Shown piece after piece: positions 27,851 to 35,414 of a stretch of 64,000 nt of DNA. The stretch is taken from positions 682,001 to 746,000 of the forward strand of contig NZ_CP133190.1 in assembly GCF_030913705.1 (NCBI RefSeq), read 5' to 3'. Positions within the stretch are counted from its first letter, which is position 1; each line of letters begins with the position of its first letter. The translations under genes were made by a program, and so were the position numbers. The notes below the pieces were generated by a model. That model was not told the origin of the DNA and did not search any database. It saw only the letters and a list, made by a program, of their open reading frames with translations. Source of the DNA: Anaerocolumna sp. MB42-C2. GTDB taxonomy: Bacteria; Bacillota; Clostridia; Lachnospirales; Lachnospiraceae.

Positions 27851-28843
27851 TTATTTCCCCTCATAATACTTTTCCAAGGCTTTATCAATAATTTCTTCTA
27901 CTTCTTTCGCTGTCTGTTTTTCATTAAAGTACTTCTTCAGTATATTTGACTTTACTTTTATTCCACTAAAAATGGAGTGCGCCTTAACCGGTTTGTCATA
28001 GGTACCGGCTAAAACACTCTCCATAACAGATTCTGTCAGCTTATTCAGTTTTTGAAGTTCCCTTAGCCTGACAGCAGTTTTTATATCCACTTTATATTTA
28101 TTATTATTTAAGATATCCACAAGATAAATCTGATTATCTTCACTTAGATAGGATAATTCAACACCGGCACGAATGCTTATTTCCTCAGAATCTATAAACC
28201 TTTTAAGCTCCTCACTTAATGAATCAATCCTCAAATACCTGGATACTGTCCTGCCTGAGAGGTCATATTCTCGGCCGGTTTCATCATCAGAATTTATCTT
28301 TTCGCCCACTGGGCGAGAAGTTATAGAATCGCCGTTTTCTTCTTCACTTAGAAGCATTTTTACCTCATTAATTAAATCCAATCTCTTACCCTGGCATTTC
28401 AATGCTTCATGGTGTCTTGCCAGAACCAGGGCCCTTTCTGAATGAAGTAAATCAGCGAAGGAGCGCTGCATTAAATTTGTTTCAGTTACGATCAGCATTG
28501 CTTCTTCATCGGTTAGTCCTTCCATTATTATAATTGGAACTTCCAGCATTCCTATATCTCTGGCGGCATTCCACCTATTATGACCTGCCAGTATTTCGAA
28601 CTTGCTGTTATCTGCTTTATAAGGTCTTACTATTAAAGGCTGCAGGATTCCGTAATCTTTTATGCTTCGCACCATATCATCAAACCTTTTACCATAATAT
28701 AATTTAAAGGGATGCTTTTCGAAAGGAACCAGAAGTTCTATTTTTATTTGTCTCTTCTCGGTATCGCTGTATTCCTCCGGTTCTTTATTACCGCCGAATA
28801 AGTCATCCAGGGATTGCAGTTTTTTCTTAATTGGCTGCGCCAC
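27851..28843 (-). CDS. parB: ParB/Spo0J-family partition protein
   Basis: 330 residues. The N-terminal ParB/sulfiredoxin-like domain has LVPFEKHPFKLY, YGILQPLIVRPY and FEILAGHNRWNAARDIG (the GHRR-like CTP/DNA box), and TETNLMQRSF. A helix-turn-helix region follows (LSGRTVSRYLRIDSLSEEL). It starts inside the end of parA (17-base overlap). One parS-like palindrome lies within this gene and one upstream of parA. Expected to spread on DNA around parS and act with ParA in stabilising the element. Confidence 0.92.
   Translation of the reverse strand: MAQPIKKKLQSLDDLFGGNKEPEEYSDTEKRQIKIELLVPFEKHPFKLYYGKRFDDMVRSIKDYGILQPLIVRPYKADNSKFEILAGHNRWNAARDIGMLEVPIIIMEGLTDEEAMLIVTETNLMQRSFADLLHSERALVLARHHEALKCQGKRLDLINEVKMLLSEEENGDSITSRPVGEKINSDDETGREYDLSGRTVSRYLRIDSLSEELKRFIDSEEISIRAGVELSYLSEDNQIYLVDILNNNKYKVDIKTAVRLRELQKLNKLTESVMESVLAGTYDKPVKAHSIFSGIKVKSNILKKYFNEKQTAKEVEEIIDKALEKYYEGK
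28298..28320. promoter_or_regulatory. parS-like palindrome inside parB
   Basis: CTTTTCGCCC (28298-28307), ACT, then GGGCGAGAAG (28311-28320). It is the same palindrome as at 29839-29863 in the opposite orientation (ACT is the complement of AGT) with one mismatch in an arm. Confidence 0.7.
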
Positions 28844-29618
28844 GTTCTAACACCTCCTGGGCAAATTGCTTATAAGCTAATGATACTTTATTTTTATTTG
28901 CATATTCAATCACGGATTTATTATGTAGTATGGAATATCCAACCTGCACTGACTTTGGTACCCGACTCTCAAAAATGTGAATTTGACCTCCATAAGCCAC
29001 TTCTATCATTTCCGTAATATCCTTTGAAAGGTTTGTCCGTTCAACAAACATGGTGAGCAGAATCCCATCTATTTCTATTTTGGGATTCAGTCTTTTTTTC
29101 ACCCGGATGATGTTTTTTAATAATAACTCCAGTCCTTTTGCACTTAAATATTCCGGCGTAACAGGTATAATTACACTGTCACAGGCTGCCAAAGCATTGA
29201 TTGTAAGCATACCCAGACTCGGTGAACAATCTATAATAATGTAATCATAGAATTCCTTTATTTCATCAATAATAGATTTCAGAATCAGTTCCCTGCTCAT
29301 AGCATTTACCAGACTTACTTCAATTGCCGATAGCTCAATATTACAAGGAATTAGATCGATATTACCGGCTTTTACAATATAAAGTTCTCTGTCCGGCAGC
29401 TTTTCTTCCTCGATTGCCATTGCCATCAACGTAGCAATAGTAATATTGATATAGTCATTATCATCATAACCTAATGATACGGTTAAACTTCCCTGGGGAT
29501 CCAAATCGATTTCCAGTACTTTCTTTCCTTGATATGCCAAGGCATATCCCAGATTGGATGCCGTGGTCGTTTTACCGACACCACCCTTTTGATTAACGAT
29601 TGCTGTTACTTTACACAT
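28827..29618 (-). CDS. parA: ParA-family partition ATPase
   Basis: 263 residues, the small type I form without an N-terminal DNA-binding extension. Deviant Walker A KGGVGKTTTASNLG at residues ~11-24, Walker A' LEIDLDPQGSLT near 40, and Walker B YIIIDCSPSLGMLT near 120. It is expected to form ATP-dependent patterns on the nucleoid and move ParB-parS complexes. AAGGAG precedes the ATG. The leader carries a long palindrome that may be its operator. Confidence 0.94.
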   Translation of the reverse strand: MCKVTAIVNQKGGVGKTTTASNLGYALAYQGKKVLEIDLDPQGSLTVSLGYDDNDYINITIATLMAMAIEEEKLPDRELYIVKAGNIDLIPCNIELSAIEVSLVNAMSRELILKSIIDEIKEFYDYIIIDCSPSLGMLTINALAACDSVIIPVTPEYLSAKGLELLLKNIIRVKKRLNPKIEIDGILLTMFVERTNLSKDITEMIEVAYGGQIHIFESRVPKSVQVGYSILHNKSVIEYANKNKVSLAYKQFAQEVLERGAAN

Positions 29619-29666
29619 TACTATCTCCTTCTTTCTTTTTTATATTTACTCATCTCCGTTCATAGT

Positions 29667-29694
29667 TTAAGGTGGCGTTGCAACACCACCTTAA
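29667..29694. promoter_or_regulatory. 28-bp palindrome upstream of parA
   Basis: TTAAGGTGG and CCACCTTAA flank GTTGCAAC, itself a palindrome; only the two joining bases (C and A) break the symmetry. It lies 49 bases before parA and is a candidate operator for partition autoregulation. Confidence 0.6.
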
Positions 29695-29743
29695 GAAAGA
29701 GATAAGTATTTGTGTCCCCGTCATGCCGATAGGTCAGCAATAA

Positions 29744-29786
29744 AAAAAGATATGGAAAAGAAAACTTTCTTTTTCATATCTTTTTA
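29744..29786 (-). terminator. terminator between the Fic gene side and parA
   Basis: AAAAAGATATGG followed by AAAAGAAA pairs with TTTCTTTT and CATATCTTTTT, giving a long AT-rich hairpin with T runs on both strands, so it may act in both directions. A similar but diverged copy lies at 31078-31122. Confidence 0.65.
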
Positions 29787-29838
29787 TTTTAATAATACCT
29801 AAGATTCTTTCCTAACATACTAAAACCAAAAGAGGTTA

Positions 29839-29863
29839 ACTTTTCGCCCAGTGGGCGAAAAGT
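29839..29863. promoter_or_regulatory. parS-like palindrome upstream of parA
   Basis: Two perfect 11-base arms, ACTTTTCGCCC (29839-29849) and GGGCGAAAAGT (29853-29863), around AGT. It occurs twice in this window, both times at the par locus, as expected for a ParB binding site. Confidence 0.72.
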
Positions 29864-29924
29864 AATCATGTAACCTATTTTATGATTAATTTACTCGCAG
29901 TTTATAAAAATAGAATAATATAAC

Positions 29925-30854
29925 TCAAACATCTTCCTGCAGCATTTCCAAATACCTATCCAGCTCATTTTCAACATAAGCAGCCACCATCCTAATTATT
30001 GGTTCTGCATCTGCTTCTTGATGGTACGAGGTAAAGCAATCATAATACTTTCTTCTGTCTGTAAATTTTACATTAATCGGTAAATATCCATTCTGCATTA
30101 GTTCAAAATTCAATAAGAGCCTTCCTGTTCTGCCGTTTCCGTCAATAAACGGATGAATCCTTTCGAAATCCATATGAAATCTGGAGACTAATTCAATAAT
30201 ATGGAGTCTTTTTTTCATCTCAATATGCTCTTTCATAAGCTTTTCCATTAATACCGGAACCATATATGGCTGCGGGGGCTCATTTGCTGCTCCCATAATC
30301 CGGACAGGTATTTTGCGATATACGCCTCTGTCTTCCCGTCTGTCCATGAGAACCAGAGAATGAATTTCCTTTATTATTTTCTCAGAAAATTCCTGTTGAT
30401 CCGATACAAGCTGTTTTACATACTCGAATGCTTCTTTATGTCCAACCGCTTCCAAATGATCTTTTAAGGGCTTTTTATCTATCGTTATACCCTCAAGAAC
30501 CATTGCAGTTTCCTGCAAGGTGAGTGTATTGCCCTCTATAGCATTGGAATTATAGGTGAATTCCAGAAGAAATTCTTCCTGTAAACGTTTTAGCTCTCCC
30601 TGCGTCAAAGGCCTGCGAGAAGCGAGTTCTTCTTTTTTGGAATCAATTCTACGGAATAAGGCTCTATATTTTTCATCAATTTCTTTTCCTCGAAAAGTTC
30701 TTCCATCGAGAGGCTTAACCGCATCAATAGGAATCTGATAGGATCGTCCCTGTTTTATGACTCCTTCTATCATTCCCTCACTGCACATTAATCTTACTCT
30801 TCTGTCGCTTATATTCCACTTATCCGCTGCCTGACTGACTGTGATATATTCCAT
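29925..30854 (-). CDS. Fic-family AMPylase with N-terminal DNA-binding domain
   Basis: 309 residues from the ATG at 30854, eight bases after AGGTGG; a GTG four codons earlier overlaps that site. Residues 1-50 are an excisionase-like helix-turn-helix (YITVSQAADKWNISDRRVRL). Near residue 103 lies SNAIEGN, the class II inhibitory motif (S/T)xxxEGN that blocks ATP binding. The catalytic loop HPFIDGNGRTGRLLLN is complete near residue 235. So this should be a self-inhibited adenylyltransferase. It is a single gene between parA and the HEPN/MNT pair, possibly a stability or signalling module of the element. Confidence 0.9.
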   Translation of the reverse strand: MEYITVSQAADKWNISDRRVRLMCSEGMIEGVIKQGRSYQIPIDAVKPLDGRTFRGKEIDEKYRALFRRIDSKKEELASRRPLTQGELKRLQEEFLLEFTYNSNAIEGNTLTLQETAMVLEGITIDKKPLKDHLEAVGHKEAFEYVKQLVSDQQEFSEKIIKEIHSLVLMDRREDRGVYRKIPVRIMGAANEPPQPYMVPVLMEKLMKEHIEMKKRLHIIELVSRFHMDFERIHPFIDGNGRTGRLLLNFELMQNGYLPINVKFTDRRKYYDCFTSYHQEADAEPIIRMVAAYVENELDRYLEMLQEDV

Positions 30855-30984
30855 TTTAAACACCACCTTTCTTTTGGGAGTTATTATAGCACATTATCGG
30901 AATATTATCAATTAAAGTTTTACCTTTTAGCATGTGTATTATTCCTATAATAACATTTAATTATCTTCCTGAACTGTCAAACAT

Positions 30985-31130
30985 ATCTCAGGTTAATGCT
31001 CTGGTCATCTTATCGACACTACCCCCAAAAATAGATATCCATTTGTGTCCCTGCCTCACTGATAGATTAGCAACATATAAAAAAAGATATGATCAAGGAA
31101 ATAGTTTCCTTCCATATCTTATTTACCCAA
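30985..31130 (-). pseudogene. decayed copy of the parA start and its upstream terminator
   Basis: On the minus strand FGGSVDKMTRALT at 30990-31030 lines up with the deviant Walker A of ParA (KGGVGKTTTASNL), with several changes and a stop. Next to it, TTTGTGTCC, a GATAG-GTCAGCAA-like segment and a hairpin (AAAGATATG with CATATCTT) copy 29710-29786 in the same order. This is the rest of a second parA 5' region. Confidence 0.5.
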
Positions 31131-31196
31131 AATAAAACACCTGAAATCCGGATGTTTTTTGCAGTTTGATTTACCACTACATTTGAATGGTAGGTT

Positions 31197-31601
31197 CTAC
31201 TTAAGTACTTGGCTTTCTTTCAGATAACCTTTAATAATTTCCAGAAAACCATCGGCTTTTACTAATTGCTCATGTGAATCCTGTTTTGAGGCAATATAGA
31301 AATCTACATAGTCTGATTTTTCCCTTAATTTTGATGCACTTGCAATTACTTTGGATAACTCTTTATCAAAAATACCGGTTTTTATATAGTTCTGATTAAA
31401 AAAAGCGATAATTCCTGAATGCTTTGACGAATCAAAATCATTCAGTATAGTAACCGCTCTCATTCCATGGAAGATAGCGTAATATGAACGATTGATTGAT
31501 GCTTTATACATTGCGTTATTGTGATTCATCCTGGCTGTTTCCAGATCCTCTTCCGCCTTTTCAAAGCGATATTTTGCCAAGTCATTTATGCTGCCTTCCA
31601 T
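31197..31601 (-). CDS. HEPN-domain protein, toxin partner of MNT
   Basis: 134 residues, all helical. The HEPN signature Rx6H is present as NRSYYAIFHGMRA near residue 38. HEPN proteins paired with a minimal nucleotidyltransferase form type VII-like toxin-antitoxin systems in which HEPN is an RNase that MNT inactivates by AMPylation. It overlaps the MNT gene by 16 bases, with the antitoxin first, the usual order. The protein is complete in length. Confidence 0.87.
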   Translation of the reverse strand: MEGSINDLAKYRFEKAEEDLETARMNHNNAMYKASINRSYYAIFHGMRAVTILNDFDSSKHSGIIAFFNQNYIKTGIFDKELSKVIASASKLREKSDYVDFYIASKQDSHEQLVKADGFLEIIKGYLKESQVLK

Positions 31602-31912
31602 AGTACCACACCATCTTTCTTAACATTCTTAAAAAATGGAAGTGTGTTTTCCCATTTTATAAAATCAGACACCTTTATATCAATGATAGAAAACACTCGA
31701 TCATACTTTAAATTCATATCAACTATAAAATCCAATAATGGTTCTTCGTAATCCTTTGTGTTAATTGTATCAAGTATTACTGCTATATCAATATCTGATT
31801 CGGAAGTATTCGTATTTCTAGCTACGGATCCATATAAGATAACTTGCAATAAAACAGTTCCATAAATAGTATTTAAACCGTATAGTAGTTCCTGTATCAT
31901 ATTATCATTCAC
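31586..31912 (-). CDS. MNT nucleotidyltransferase, antitoxin of the HEPN pair
   Basis: 108 residues. The polymerase-beta-fold motif GSx10DxD is complete: GSVARNTNTSESDIDIAV near residues 28-45. A GTG at 31912 with AGAGGTG seven bases upstream is the best start. Known MNT partners add AMP to the HEPN tyrosine and silence it. Together the two genes are a likely maintenance module of the element, close to attR. Confidence 0.87.
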   Translation of the reverse strand: MNDNMIQELLYGLNTIYGTVLLQVILYGSVARNTNTSESDIDIAVILDTINTKDYEEPLLDFIVDMNLKYDRVFSIIDIKVSDFIKWENTLPFFKNVKKDGVVLWKAA

Positions 31913-32212
31913 TAAAGGACACCTCTTTTCAAATAGTTTTTATACCAAGCAGCTTAAATTAATTATATCCTGTAATTATATTTTAACACATTTTTCCCAG
32001 TAATAAAACGATATTTAATCCATTCTTATTTAATTGACTAAAAAATAGCCATAAGGTTTCCTTATCATAAATAGTTTTTTTATCAGATGCATTGTAGTTT
32101 TACAATGCAATGTAACAATAAGCAAATAGTTGAACCTAAACCTTGACATATAGATGGGAGCATCCCAAGGTTTGTGTAAACATCTAATTGATGTAAAATA
32201 AAATTACTTCGT
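31913..32212. other. stretch between MNT and the small-peptide gene
   Basis: No gene seen. At 32140-32176 an interrupted palindrome is present: AAACCTTG on the left and CAAGGTTT on the right, with GGGA/TCCC inside. Confidence 0.4.
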
Positions 32213-32241
32213 TTGGAAGTTTATAAAAACATTGGTATACT
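32213..32241 (+). promoter_or_regulatory. candidate antisense promoter opposite the small-peptide mRNA
   Basis: TTGGAA (32213-32218) and TATACT (32236-32241) with a 17-base spacer on the plus strand. Transcription from about 32248 would run through the terminator and coding region of the minus-strand peptide gene. Confidence 0.5.
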
Positions 32242-32255
32242 CCTATAAAACCAAT
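32226..32255 (-). terminator. terminator of the small-peptide gene
   Basis: ATTGGT and ACCAAT (32231-32236 and 32250-32255) form a 6-bp stem followed on the minus strand by GTTTTTAT, immediately after the peptide stop codon. Confidence 0.55.
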
Positions 32256-32362
32256 TATTTCTTTTTTTTAACAAATTTATAAATAACAATAATTACTGCT
32301 CCAGAAGCTATGATATTTAAAATAGTCCAGAAAATATTTATAACATTAAAAATATTAATCAC
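32255..32362 (-). CDS. 35-residue hydrophobic peptide, candidate type I toxin
   Basis: The frame encodes a single hydrophobic helix (VINIFNVINIFWTILNIIAS, then GAVIIVIYKFV) ending in four lysines, the layout of small membrane toxins such as Fst/TxpA. The start is uncertain: GTG at 32362 directly follows AAAGGTGG, so an ATT or AAT slightly downstream could be used instead. A consensus promoter lies 80 bases upstream and a terminator right after the stop, so it is a complete ~210-base transcription unit. An opposing promoter at its 3' end would make an antisense RNA. Confidence 0.5.
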   Translation of the reverse strand: MINIFNVINIFWTILNIIASGAVIIVIYKFVKKKK

Positions 32363-32442
32363 CCACCTTTATTTTTTTGCATGTAAATTATAAACAATAT
32401 AATATTCAATATTAGTAACAAATGGCTTTTACCTTTATTTGT

Positions 32443-32470
32443 ATTATAGGATTGTTATTTTTAATGTCAA
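32443..32470 (-). promoter_or_regulatory. promoter of the small-peptide gene
   Basis: On the minus strand TTGACA (32465-32470) and TATAAT (32443-32448), both perfect, separated by 16 bases. Confidence 0.75.
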
Positions 32471-32623
32471 TATTAATTTTCGACCATATTTGAATATTAA
32501 TTTATAGAATATACTCAACCTAAAATCATATATGCAGTCCGGTTTGTAATCATATTGTAATCATCAATGTTTTTCAAATTTAATTTATATAGTAAAATCA
32601 GTCATTTCAGTGATTTTTTTCAA

Positions 32624-32656
32624 GGTTCGAGTCCCTTTAGGTGCATTTTTTGTTGC
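32624..32656 (+). repeat. attR of the integrated element
   Basis: Exact copy of the 33 bases at 14238-14270, including the last 22 bases of tRNA-Arg. It is followed by an attL-like flank and integrase remnant, so it is also the left end of a second, decayed element. Confidence 0.92.
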
Positions 32657-32851
32657 AAGGAAACTGGATGCGAAAATGCCTGAAAATATTGATTTTACTG
32701 GATTTATACAGCATGAACAACTGCTCTGTAAAATCCATTTTTACCGTCATCAGATACTACAAGATTAGTCTGAATCTTATAATATTGATTATAATCCTGA
32801 ATTTGTTTTAAAGCATTAATAGCCGTATTGTTCAGCGGAATATATCTATCA
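32657..32851 (-). pseudogene. left end of a second, related element: att flank plus integrase fragment
   Basis: 32657-32745 matches 14271-14357 with scattered mismatches. 32748-32851 matches the integrase coding region 14686-14789. Compared with the intact end, about 330 bases between the two are deleted, and everything after the fragment is gone. The differences show it came from a related but not identical element that had inserted at the same tRNA site. Confidence 0.8.
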
Positions 32852-32886
32852 AGAGGAAGGATAATAACATTAATCCTCCAGTTATT

Positions 32887-33339
32887 TTAAAAATGATTTT
32901 CAATCAAAGCCTTTGCGTGCTTCAAAAATTCCTGAATGATATGAAGTTCGTTGTCATTCAAACTTTCAAGATAAGCAAACAACGGACGGTCATATTCCTG
33001 ATGATACTGGTTATGAAGCTTATAAGCCATCTTCCCTTTTTCTGTAAGAAAAAGACAGAATCGCTTTTTATCCTCGTCATCTTCCTTTTTCTCGAGAAAG
33101 CCGTTTTCTTCAAGCTTTCGGACAGTTTTTGCTACTACAGCACGTGTTACATTAAAGCCTCGTGCCATTTCAGAAATAAATATACCTGGATGATCACCCA
33201 CCATTTTAATCATATGGATTTCTCCACGATAGAATTTCATTTCTTCTAAGCCAAAATTTAATACATTTGTCTTTCCATTGGCTATTCGCTCTGTCATCTG
33301 TATAAAATCATTAATCACAAGTTTTTGTAGCTTTTCCAT
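32887..33339 (-). CDS. MarR-family regulator
   Basis: 150 residues. Central winged helix: GIFISEMARGFNVTRAVVAK (helix-turn-helix) and KLEENGFLEKKEDDEDKKRF (wing with the DxD-R pattern). AGGAGG precedes the ATG. It is the third gene of an operon with the O-methyltransferase and the ATC-hydrolase-like gene. Two matching operators lie over the operon promoter (35116-35160), so autoregulation is the simplest reading. Confidence 0.88.
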   Translation of the reverse strand: MEKLQKLVINDFIQMTERIANGKTNVLNFGLEEMKFYRGEIHMIKMVGDHPGIFISEMARGFNVTRAVVAKTVRKLEENGFLEKKEDDEDKKRFCLFLTEKGKMAYKLHNQYHQEYDRPLFAYLESLNDNELHIIQEFLKHAKALIENHF

Positions 33340-33384
33340 CTTGGATACCTCCTGTTTTATTAAGTAAAATGTTTAAAAGCAACC

Positions 33385-34047
33385 TTATTTTCTGTTTTCA
33401 AATCCTTCTTCTGGCGCCCACCTGCATATACCTCCTATTTCATAGTGGCAATTGCAACAATCATCTCCATCCCCAAGAGTTTTTGTTCGTGTAAATCCCA
33501 AATGAAGATATTCGCCAATCATATAATCCACCCGACATACTGCTGGGAATATACCAAGTGCATCAAAATCTGCAGCAATCGTTCTCATCCCACATCTTGT
33601 AATATCAATACCAAATCGCCTTTTGTCTTTTGGAATAAAATGAATGAAAAAATCATAGACGTGGACTTTTCCCTGTATTTCCTTTTTTTCATGTATTGGT
33701 GCTTTTTTACAAAAACTATTAAGATATATTCTTCCGCAGGTTTTGCGAAAAAACGGGGGAATGGTAGTAATTATCTTTTCACTCATCAGCCACAGGAGCT
33801 TTTGTATATCGTTATCGTTTGCACCAAGTTCGACGGCGGTTTTATACCACGCAATATAGGCGGGAGCAAAAGCATAATTAAACGCAAAAACGGATTTACC
33901 AATATCGGGCGTTTTTCGGTTGACCTGTATAAAGTATCTGTCTGACGTTGCGGTAAAGCGCATTGTGTATTCTTTCCCGAACTTTTTTTCCATTACACTG
34001 TGTGAGCGTATCATTCCGAGATGATATATCAAACCGTACAGCTTCAT
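33385..34047 (-). CDS. L-2-amino-thiazoline-4-carboxylate hydrolase-like protein
   Basis: 220 residues of the ATC-hydrolase family, which occurs widely in Clostridia. Family signature at the C-terminus: CRVDYMIGEYLHLGFTRTKT followed by GDGDDCCNCHYEI, a Cys-rich end likely to bind metal or act in catalysis. The founding enzyme opens a thiazoline ring on the way to cysteine, but most members, like this one, sit next to methyltransferases and their substrate is unknown. It follows the O-methyltransferase by 17 bases. Confidence 0.75.
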   Translation of the reverse strand: MKLYGLIYHLGMIRSHSVMEKKFGKEYTMRFTATSDRYFIQVNRKTPDIGKSVFAFNYAFAPAYIAWYKTAVELGANDNDIQKLLWLMSEKIITTIPPFFRKTCGRIYLNSFCKKAPIHEKKEIQGKVHVYDFFIHFIPKDKRRFGIDITRCGMRTIAADFDALGIFPAVCRVDYMIGEYLHLGFTRTKTLGDGDDCCNCHYEIGGICRWAPEEGFENRK

Positions 34048-34064
34048 TTATCTGTCACCCACTT

Positions 34065-35075
34065 TCATTTTTTTAAGTAAAATTCACCTTGCAGCCCTTC
34101 AAATACTCCACCATCATCATCACTATGAATATGTTGAAATCCATGCATTATTAAAGCATTTTCAATATCCTTTTTTGTAAGCAGTACATCCAATCCATCC
34201 AAATGGCTGGACAACCAGCCAAGAATACTCTCAGGCGGATTCTGGTAATCCTCACTGACATTATGCGTAACAATATATAGGTAACCATTTGATGTTAAAG
34301 CGTCATATAATTTGCTCATCACGGAATCCAAATGGTCTTTTGCAAAATCCAGAACTCCTGAGGCAATAATCAGATCATATCCTTTTCCGATATCGTCTGC
34401 ATTAAAGTCTCCCTCTATCACACTTACATGCTCGGAAAGATTTCGCTCTGACACTAATTCGCGTGGCAGCTGTGCTACGTTAGGGTGCTCAAAAACAACG
34501 CTTTTGCAATTCGGAAAAGTAATTGCAAGTTCTATTGCAAGAATCCCTGATCCTCCTCCGAGGTCAAGTATCTTATCAGGGGTTTTGTTTCCATAAAGAC
34601 TTGTAACAGCCTGAATCAAAGACTGAACACGCCCTGTATACATTTCAGGAATACTCACACGTGCAGCCTCATAAAAATCATATACCTCTATCCCTTGATT
34701 ATTATGAAGAACATTTTTGTCGGGACCGTTTATCAAACGCTCTTCGATATTTTGCAGAGACATCATTTTCTCTCTAAAAAGAATACTTTCTCCCAAATAA
34801 ACGAGACTGTCTGGATTCAAAAAAACATTACTCTGCTTAGTATTTCTATAAGCTTCGCTGTTTTTTTCAAGTAATCCTATGCATGCTAATGCGTTTAGCA
34901 CAAAAGATAAATTTCGCTCATTTAAGCCTGATTTCGTTGCAACAGCTTTTGGAGTTTCCCAGCTTTCCAGATAAGAGAACAACTTCACCCTTAATGCAGA
35001 TAAAAGCAGCTCTGTTTCTCGTTTCTGATGAAGCATTTTATAATACAGCTTTTGATTTTCTTTTAACTGATACAT
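34065..35075 (-). CDS. SAM-dependent O-methyltransferase with dimerisation domain
   Basis: 336 residues. Residues 1-100 are a winged-helix dimerisation domain (LLLSALRVKLFSYLESWETP, ATKSGLNERNLSFVLNALAC). The Rossmann domain has the SAM loop DLGGGSGILAIELAITFP near residue 172 and YDLIIASGVLDFAKD. This is the plant/actinobacterial hydroxyindole-type O-methyltransferase layout. It is the first gene of the operon with the ATC-hydrolase-like protein and MarR. The pathway is unknown; modification of a small toxic or signalling molecule is possible. Confidence 0.82.
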   Translation of the reverse strand: MYQLKENQKLYYKMLHQKRETELLLSALRVKLFSYLESWETPKAVATKSGLNERNLSFVLNALACIGLLEKNSEAYRNTKQSNVFLNPDSLVYLGESILFREKMMSLQNIEERLINGPDKNVLHNNQGIEVYDFYEAARVSIPEMYTGRVQSLIQAVTSLYGNKTPDKILDLGGGSGILAIELAITFPNCKSVVFEHPNVAQLPRELVSERNLSEHVSVIEGDFNADDIGKGYDLIIASGVLDFAKDHLDSVMSKLYDALTSNGYLYIVTHNVSEDYQNPPESILGWLSSHLDGLDVLLTKKDIENALIMHGFQHIHSDDDGGVFEGLQGEFYLKK

Positions 35076-35115
35076 TATTTCACTTCCTTACATTGGTTAG
35101 TTATCTCTAACTTAT

Positions 35116-35160
35116 TGTATGCCAAGTATACATTCTTTTTATTTGTATGTCAAGCATACA
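35116..35160 (-). promoter_or_regulatory. methyltransferase-operon promoter with two MarR-like operators
   Basis: On the minus strand TTGACA (35148-35153) and TATACT (35125-35130) are 17 bases apart. TGTATGCTTGACATACA (35144-35160) covers the -35 box and the near-identical TGTATACTTGGCATACA (35116-35132) covers the -10 box. The 28-base centre spacing puts two repressor dimers side by side. Confidence 0.78.
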
Positions 35161-35414
35161 AATAAATTAAATTTATCATTAACGAATATGTTTTCTTAAT
35201 ATATTTAGATTGACTTAATATAATAATCCTTATAGGAATAGCCACACCGCTTTTAAAAAAACAATGTGGCTATAAAGAAAATACTTTATTAAGGTAACTT
35301 AGCTCAATTAAAAACAGCTTACTTACTTTTATCCAATTTATAATTGTGCCTTAAAATGATATTAGATCATTTTTTCTAGTATTCGCTACCTCCTTGTATC
35401 TCATTGAGCGCTTT
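35161..35414. other. gap between gpmA and the methyltransferase promoter
   Basis: No gene seen. TAGCCACA (35239-35246) and TGTGGCTA (35265-35272) form a hairpin with an AT-rich loop; it lacks a following T run and may be a weak terminator for gpmA. Confidence 0.4.

Larger units (their letters stand above)
14238..32656. mobile_element. integrative element in tRNA-Arg, conjugation genes absent
   Basis: About 18.4 kb between two identical 33-base att sites at the tRNA-Arg 3' end. A tyrosine integrase lies next to attL, reading towards it. The body holds a DUF3991-like protein, a giant ArdC/methylase/helicase protein, ParAB and accessory genes, almost all on the minus strand. I found no relaxase, coupling protein or VirB-like genes. 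So it is a degraded ICE or a mobilisable/satellite element. The integrase carries a frameshift, so excision is doubtful unless another integrase acts. Confidence 0.88.

Noticed and set aside
14238..32656. Complete self-transmissible ICE
   Set aside because: No relaxase, coupling protein or type IV secretion genes were found, and the integrase is frameshifted.
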